64,000 bases of DNA from a virus. Below the pieces are notes generated by a model that saw nothing but the letters and a program-made list of their open reading frames with translations, had not been told where the DNA came from and made no database searches. The translations under genes were made by a program, and so were the position numbers. Location of the stretch: the IMG/VR virus record IMGVR_UViG_3300028654_000001, positions 248,001 to 312,000 of that record. One strand, written 5' to 3'. This document shows positions 59,274-64,000 of this stretch, piece by piece; positions within the stretch are counted from its first letter, which is position 1, and each line of letters begins with the position of its first letter.

Positions 59274-59280
59274 TACACCG
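59274..59280 (-). promoter_or_regulatory. CGGTGTA motif before the signal-peptide protein
   Basis: Nine nt before the ATG at 59264. Confidence 0.65.
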
Positions 59281-59314
59281 AAGGGCTGTGCCTAAGGATT
59301 GCTTTTTCTGTCCG

Positions 59315-59899
59315 TTACTTACTGTACTTTTTGAGTAACTCGTCAACTTCTGAAGCCGGAACTCCAGTGTTGTCTTTTACTGTGACAGCAACTGTTGTAG
59401 GATTAATCACCACAACTTGATCTACCTGACTATTCTTTACACCCTCTGGCAACACCACTGTTGTAGGCTGGCTATCCCCAGGAGCAGTGAAGACCACTGT
59501 ACCCGGATCTGAGAACAACCCAGGGGGCTGAATGGGAACCACCACTGCCTGGGTATCACCCTTCTGATCTGGGTCCCCTTCCGGAATCAGCTTCCCGTCT
59601 GGACCTACTCGCTTTGGATCAATCGAGTTAGCCGTCTCTACAGTGGGTCCACGATCCGGAGTTGCCCCACCCTTCTTTCCTAAGAGCTTTCCAAGAACCC
59701 CACCGATCTGAAGCTCTTTGAAACCCATAGAAACCAAGACAACTGCGATTACGAGGACAGCAAGGGCAGCAAACGGTCCTAGAACCTTCGGACTGATCTT
59801 TCGAATGATGGACCAGAGCTTAGAAAAGAAGTTTTTGAATGATGTCCATACGCTTGCCCCAAAAGAGGTTTGGGCTGATGGTTTGATTTCTTCAGGCAT
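59315..59899 (-). CDS. Single-pass membrane protein
   Basis: 194 aa with one hydrophobic helix (VLGPFAALAVLVIAVVLVSM, about residues 39-58) and a Pro/Thr/Val-rich C-terminal ectodomain. Follows the other membrane protein by 7 nt. Unknown. Confidence 0.55.
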   Translation of the reverse strand: MPEEIKPSAQTSFGASVWTSFKNFFSKLWSIIRKISPKVLGPFAALAVLVIAVVLVSMGFKELQIGGVLGKLLGKKGGATPDRGPTVETANSIDPKRVGPDGKLIPEGDPDQKGDTQAVVVPIQPPGLFSDPGTVVFTAPGDSQPTTVVLPEGVKNSQVDQVVVINPTTVAVTVKDNTGVPASEVDELLKKYSK

Positions 59900-59906
59900 A
59901 GTGTCC

Positions 59907-60374
59907 TTAGGCTGCAGTAGGTTTTGGAGGTTCCTTGTTCTTCTCTTTGAGGTCCCCTAAAACGACAGGAGCTGTTAGGCCAACTGGCTCAGCTGTAAAA
60001 CTGTCATCATCATCTCTCCCACGTCCACTTTTTAGCCAACCACGGATTCGGTTGTAGATGAAGGCTGAGAACAAACCACAGATACACCCATAGAGAACTC
60101 TGGCTAACTTGGTCTTCACCGCAAAGTCAGGCCAAACAAAGGTTTTTGCAGCAAAACTCAGGGCTCCACCAATGATAATCGGCAGAATCGGCACAATTAC
60201 CTCACCCCAGATCCTACTGGATAGGGATGCATTCTTGGCCTCACCCTGCTGAATCAGGATACCCCAAGTTCCCTCAATTATCCGGCGAATCAAATAGGTT
60301 ACTACGTAAATTGCCAGACATATATAGATCGTCTGTACATTGAAAATGGTTGAAGCTAGTGAGTTGAGGTCCAT
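59907..60374 (-). CDS. Multi-pass membrane protein
   Basis: 155 aa with about three hydrophobic segments (IYICLAIYVVTYLI; VIVPILPIIIGGALSF; VLYGCICGLFSAFIY) and a charged tail RGRDDDDSF. Size and topology would fit a holin or membrane spanin-like partner, but no lysis enzyme is adjacent, so this is only a suggestion. GGAACGG lies upstream of the ATG. Confidence 0.5.
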   Translation of the reverse strand: MDLNSLASTIFNVQTIYICLAIYVVTYLIRRIIEGTWGILIQQGEAKNASLSSRIWGEVIVPILPIIIGGALSFAAKTFVWPDFAVKTKLARVLYGCICGLFSAFIYNRIRGWLKSGRGRDDDDSFTAEPVGLTAPVVLGDLKEKNKEPPKPTAA

Positions 60375-60531
60375 TTCATCCGTTCCTTGAATGAGGGGTC
60401 AACAATTCGAACGGATAAGAGGAAAAGGCGGTTAGGGTGGTAGTTGTCTGTAGCCAAAACTCCCAGCAGCATGAAAGTCAACTATTTTGTTGAGATCTTG
60501 TGATAGCTCGACTCAAACCTCTTCACGACTT

Positions 60532-63500
60532 TTAGGTACCTGCTGCACCTACGATATGCTTGGCAAACAGCCACTTATCACCATTACTTGGAGTGGTCAC
60601 ATTTAGAGATCCACCACTAACCGCAGCCTCTGCTTTGATCGATACTGTCCCAGAGTTAGTATTAGAAACAGTGTAAGAGAAGGGTACCGTTAGGTAGACA
60701 TCAACACCATTGTCCATAGGGAATTGATAAGTTGTGATATCTACTGGGGTAACCCCATCGACCAATATCAAGTAAAAGCTAGCTATGTTACCAGCAGATG
60801 CAGCTGCCACTAAGTGAACAATGACAGTACCCTCTAGGAGGTCACCCCCCTCTACGGTGAACGCTTGAGGAAATGCACTAAGCAGGACCGGAGAGGCTGA
60901 AATGACAGGGTTAGCCGAAGTTATTGGGTTGATGATACTGGTGCTATTAACAACAACCCTCTCTGTAACTCCCTCAATGTATCGGGTAACAGAGGAACCA
61001 TCTGAATATCTTAGTTGGTTCGCCGCTGACAGCGGGCTACCAAATGAAAAGATAGCGCTGGTACAATTGTTCGGCATTGCTGGAGGATTTGCTGAAGATT
61101 CAACAAGGCCAAACCCGTTGTTACCGCTACTAGACCCCCGGAAGGCCAAACCCGTTCTATCTGCTGCTAGTATGGGATAGACCTCAGAACCGAGGTACAA
61201 GTTGACGGCCCCATCAGCACCACCACTTGGACCATGCTTGCCTGAGATGAGAAATAGACCGCCACCATCCTGAGAGGATCCAGCGAGCTGCTTACCATTC
61301 TGAGCCTGAATTTTGAAGTTCTCGCCAAATGAACCAGTTAGAACGTCAGCTTGGCTGATAACAATTGGGTTCCCAATGTTCTCGTCAAATGTGACAGCTG
61401 GGTTGTATAGGTGGACCCCGTCTACCCCCACAACCATCACTGTCACTGGTGAGGGAGACATGGTTGTACCATTCTCAACCTGTAAGAACACCTTACCCAT
61501 GCTGGAGAAAGAACCCTTACCAGCCTTCAGGTAGATATCACCACCTGGATGCGGATGAGAGACGTCACCCAGAGCATTACCAGCGAAGATACCTAGATCT
61601 CCACCCTTACCTTGGAAAGCTGTTGCTACATCAGCAGACTTGATAGTGAGAGTTTCACCATCACCATTAGTGGATTTCTGCCCGATTTTAGGTGCTAGAA
61701 CTCTTGAACTAAAAGTCAGGCTATAGACGTCAACAGCATTTGGATCACCCAATTCGGTGATATTGTGGTCAAAAAATGCACTTTCAGTGTCGGTAGCACT
61801 AATCAGTAAGTTACTGCGTAAGCCATTAGCTACTTGAATAGTTCCAGTTCGACCTGAGCCGGTACTTTGCCCTGCTACGATACGGATACCACCACCATCA
61901 TTATTCCCAGGTGCCGCAACCTGGGATTTAATGGTGAGTTCGGATCCATTACCTGTTAGGGCATCATCTTGATCAATTGTGGTGTTGGTAGTCTCAGCAG
62001 TGAAGTGGATTCCGTAGTTTCCGGAATTACTTGGACCAAGAATGAGATCCGTATTGGTGAAGCTTGCTACGGTAACGAGAGGTCCTATCCTAACAGAAAC
62101 GGTGCCATTAGTGATAGTTCCGAGACCTGCTGATACAGTAACATCACCACCATTACCAACACCCGCAGTTCCACCTCGTATAGCGACGTTACCTCCGTTC
62201 CCGTCGAAAGTGGTACCTCCTGCTAGAGTAACCCCCCCACCATTACCTGAAGAACCAGTGGAAGAACCCCCCACTAGAACGAGTCCACCAGCGGTCCCAG
62301 AACCACTTGAAGTCCCAGAAGCAACTGTGAGGTTACCTGTGCTTGCAGTCCCAGTACCGTCTCCGGTACTGATAATTAGGGTACTTGTAGTACCAGAAGA
62401 CCGATTAGAAGTACTAATGTGTGAGGCATTGGTGAATGTGAGTGCATTGGATGATATTAGTACATCCCCAGCAATGCTAGCTGTACCGCCAACAGACAAG
62501 TCATTGGTCAAGAATAGTGCTGTCAGGGTAGGAGCATTTGACCAGAAGTTGTAGGTCCCATTGCTGGCATAGACTGTGTTGGGAGCCCCCTTCGGGAACG
62601 ATTCAATAGCTGGAGGATCAACAATCTGACTTATCGTCTTCCCAATTGGCAAGTCAATAGTGGTTGGATCCACATTGTAGAAAGTATGGTTGGCGAGAAG
62701 CGGATGCCCTTCGATACGATACAGGTCAGCCCCTGATACCGATTCTCCGCTGCCATTTGTACCTAGTAAGATCATGGCTTCAGATGGAGTGGTATTGAGT
62801 TCCATCACATTGGTAACAATGGCCATCATCAACTCATCTCCAGCGGATACCTGAGCTGATCCAACACTAGTAAGGGAGTTCCTAACTAAGAAGGCCCTAC
62901 CGACAAGAGCCCTAGTCCCACTAACCGAACCCAGGATTCTCTCATAGGTGGCGAAGATCTCTCCACCAGGACGATCCCCAGAGCCGATGAAAGCAGACCC
63001 ACCCCTATTGGTTCTGAAGTTTGTGAGAGAACTATAGCTTTGACTACCATCCACAAGGATTATCACATCCCCTGGAAGACCAGCAGAGGTCTCCGATGGC
63101 ATACTTGAGGTTTCAGTCTGGTCCAATGTTGTAGAGCTGCCTAAGCCAGCTACGCCAGATCCCACACCCGTGTTGGAAGTGTAAATCAAAGGGGAGGCAA
63201 AGTCATCCGAGAACCGCCCTCCATGAAAATCCATGTCTCGGTATAGAGCTCCTAGAGGGAGTCGGGTAGTAAGACCCAGATAGTCCGGGTTTGCCTCAAG
63301 GTCACTGAAGATGGATGAGCTTCCAATAGCCCCAAGCTTGGTAATTGGTCGAGGTGTTGATGCTCCACCAGATGCTACTGTTGGAGGGTAGGGTCGAACA
63401 CCACTTGGGTCTACTGGATCTTCATAACCAACATTTCTAGGTTCATAGGTATTTGGCTGAACAAAGTCTCCGCTGAGCCTCCCAGTGCCCAAACTAGTAA

Positions 63501-64000
63501 TGAATCCGATCGAAGCAAGCACCTCAAGGGGTTTCTGATTTGGTCTAGTTAGGGTGCTGACTGTAAGAGAGGTCGAGGCTAACTCAAATGCTGTAGCTGA
63601 ATCAAGGGGTCCTCTTTGATACCCAATATCGAGTCCTGAAGAACTAGATGTTTGCCAGGGGTCCCCTTGGTAGACTGACCTGGAATAATTGACCAAAGCT
63701 GTGGCCGTAGCCGGTAACGGCCCAGGCAGAATTGTGTTAGGACCTGGTATTGGTTGAGCTGGGGTAACAGCGGATGAGAGTGCCAATCGGAAAGGCTGGT
63801 TAAGATCAAATGACCCAATACCAAACCCGAAGACACTAGCCTCAATTACATAATCTCCAACTGCAAATGAACTAGGTGGGTGGGGGGCTTTGGAAATATC
63901 AATGGCGTCTGAATTTAGGATGAAGGTGCTAACCCCATTGTTCAAATCATCTCGTTCAATCCAGAATACAGGCCCATCGAAGGACTGACGAAGCAGATTC
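60532..64000 (-). CDS. Fibre-like protein with Gly/Ser/Thr-rich repeats, 5'-partial
   Basis: At least 1156 aa: the frame is open to the right edge (in-frame LLRQSFDGPVFWIER lies upstream of the TTG at 63945), so the start is outside the window. Central region has repeated short elements such as NGGNVAIRGG and GNGGDVTVSAG, typical of beta-rich tail fibres and adhesins; an ordered C-terminal domain follows. Likely host-receptor binding. The 157-nt gap downstream of it has no gene. Confidence 0.7.
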   Translation of the reverse strand, partial: NLLRQSFDGPVFWIERDDLNNGVSTFILNSDAIDISKAPHPPSSFAVGDYVIEASVFGFGIGSFDLNQPFRLALSSAVTPAQPIPGPNTILPGPLPATATALVNYSRSVYQGDPWQTSSSSGLDIGYQRGPLDSATAFELASTSLTVSTLTRPNQKPLEVLASIGFITSLGTGRLSGDFVQPNTYEPRNVGYEDPVDPSGVRPYPPTVASGGASTPRPITKLGAIGSSSIFSDLEANPDYLGLTTRLPLGALYRDMDFHGGRFSDDFASPLIYTSNTGVGSGVAGLGSSTTLDQTETSSMPSETSAGLPGDVIILVDGSQSYSSLTNFRTNRGGSAFIGSGDRPGGEIFATYERILGSVSGTRALVGRAFLVRNSLTSVGSAQVSAGDELMMAIVTNVMELNTTPSEAMILLGTNGSGESVSGADLYRIEGHPLLANHTFYNVDPTTIDLPIGKTISQIVDPPAIESFPKGAPNTVYASNGTYNFWSNAPTLTALFLTNDLSVGGTASIAGDVLISSNALTFTNASHISTSNRSSGTTSTLIISTGDGTGTASTGNLTVASGTSSGSGTAGGLVLVGGSSTGSSGNGGGVTLAGGTTFDGNGGNVAIRGGTAGVGNGGDVTVSAGLGTITNGTVSVRIGPLVTVASFTNTDLILGPSNSGNYGIHFTAETTNTTIDQDDALTGNGSELTIKSQVAAPGNNDGGGIRIVAGQSTGSGRTGTIQVANGLRSNLLISATDTESAFFDHNITELGDPNAVDVYSLTFSSRVLAPKIGQKSTNGDGETLTIKSADVATAFQGKGGDLGIFAGNALGDVSHPHPGGDIYLKAGKGSFSSMGKVFLQVENGTTMSPSPVTVMVVGVDGVHLYNPAVTFDENIGNPIVISQADVLTGSFGENFKIQAQNGKQLAGSSQDGGGLFLISGKHGPSGGADGAVNLYLGSEVYPILAADRTGLAFRGSSSGNNGFGLVESSANPPAMPNNCTSAIFSFGSPLSAANQLRYSDGSSVTRYIEGVTERVVVNSTSIINPITSANPVISASPVLLSAFPQAFTVEGGDLLEGTVIVHLVAAASAGNIASFYLILVDGVTPVDITTYQFPMDNGVDVYLTVPFSYTVSNTNSGTVSIKAEAAVSGGSLNVTTPSNGDKWLFAKHIVGAAGT

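Noticed and set aside
59907-60374. Confident holin call
   Set aside because: Topology fits, but many membrane proteins do, and no endolysin or spanin is adjacent.
1-64000. tRNA or rRNA genes
   Set aside because: Nothing with cloverleaf or rRNA signatures was seen in the intergenic stretches; gaps are mostly too short.

Overview
The window looks like part of a very large tailed-phage (jumbo/huge phage) genome, or a phage-plasmid of that kind. It is densely coding, with almost every gene on the minus strand and a few short plus-strand runs. It carries a phage-type replication set (family A DNA polymerase, a primase zinc domain, a DnaB-like helicase, a loader-like protein, an SNF2 helicase), nucleotide metabolism (dNMP kinase, ThyX, 5'-nucleotidase, MazG-like pyrophosphohydrolase, deoxyribosyltransferase-Nudix fusion), a sigma factor, many small unknowns, and a Gly/Ser/Thr-rich fibre-like protein running off the right edge. 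A signal-peptide protein with a barrel-like C-terminus and a membrane-anchored peptidoglycan glycosyltransferase suggest a Gram-negative host. I cannot name the host, and no integrase, capsid or terminase gene is visible.

Layout. 0-17 kb: nucleotide genes, a DnaJ-domain protein, a GT51 transglycosylase, a vWA protein, a FliA-like sigma factor, a zinc metallopeptidase, an RlaP-type nucleotidyltransferase, HNH and Dam-type methylase genes, a DHH phosphoesterase and small zinc proteins in a tightly coupled (ATGA) operon. 17-25 kb: small unknown genes, an intein-split DUF1848 protein, MazG, RNase HII, a LAGLIDADG endonuclease and a DUF4419 protein. 25-34 kb: proteins sharing a short peptide tag (L..RVA.RY), plus an intein-split ClpX. 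34-39 kb: a carbon-nitrogen hydrolase, a zinc protein, then a 36-bp repeat array beside a TnpB/Cas12-like nuclease. 39-47 kb: ThyX, a RecA-like ATPase, a nucleotidase, and a Ycf46-like AAA ATPase (intein-split) next to Ycf35/DUF1257 and DUF2997 genes. 47-58.7 kb: replication genes, two with inteins. 58.7-64 kb: secreted, membrane and fibre proteins.

The strongest unexpected signals are four. (1) A compact type V-like nuclease (542 aa, intact RuvC D/E/D and zinc knuckles) lies just upstream, on the same strand, of a 36-bp direct-repeat array with 36-37-bp spacers, and the nuclease start carries the phage's own upstream motif. (2) A motif with core GGTGTA, usually CGGTGTA, precedes 17 genes. 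At 13 of them it lies only 9-15 nt from the start codon, generally with no Shine-Dalgarno; at the other four it lies 28-38 nt away and a Shine-Dalgarno-like tract is present. This fits a phage promoter that often makes leaderless or near-leaderless mRNAs. (3) A tag-like peptide recurs at the N-terminus, middle or C-terminus of at least eight otherwise unrelated proteins, suggesting a virion- or compartment-targeting signal. (4) Five inteins interrupt catalytic motifs in five different enzymes.

All calls come from reading the sequence; no database search was run. Start sites were re-chosen where ATGA overlaps or the GGTGTA motif pointed to a different start.
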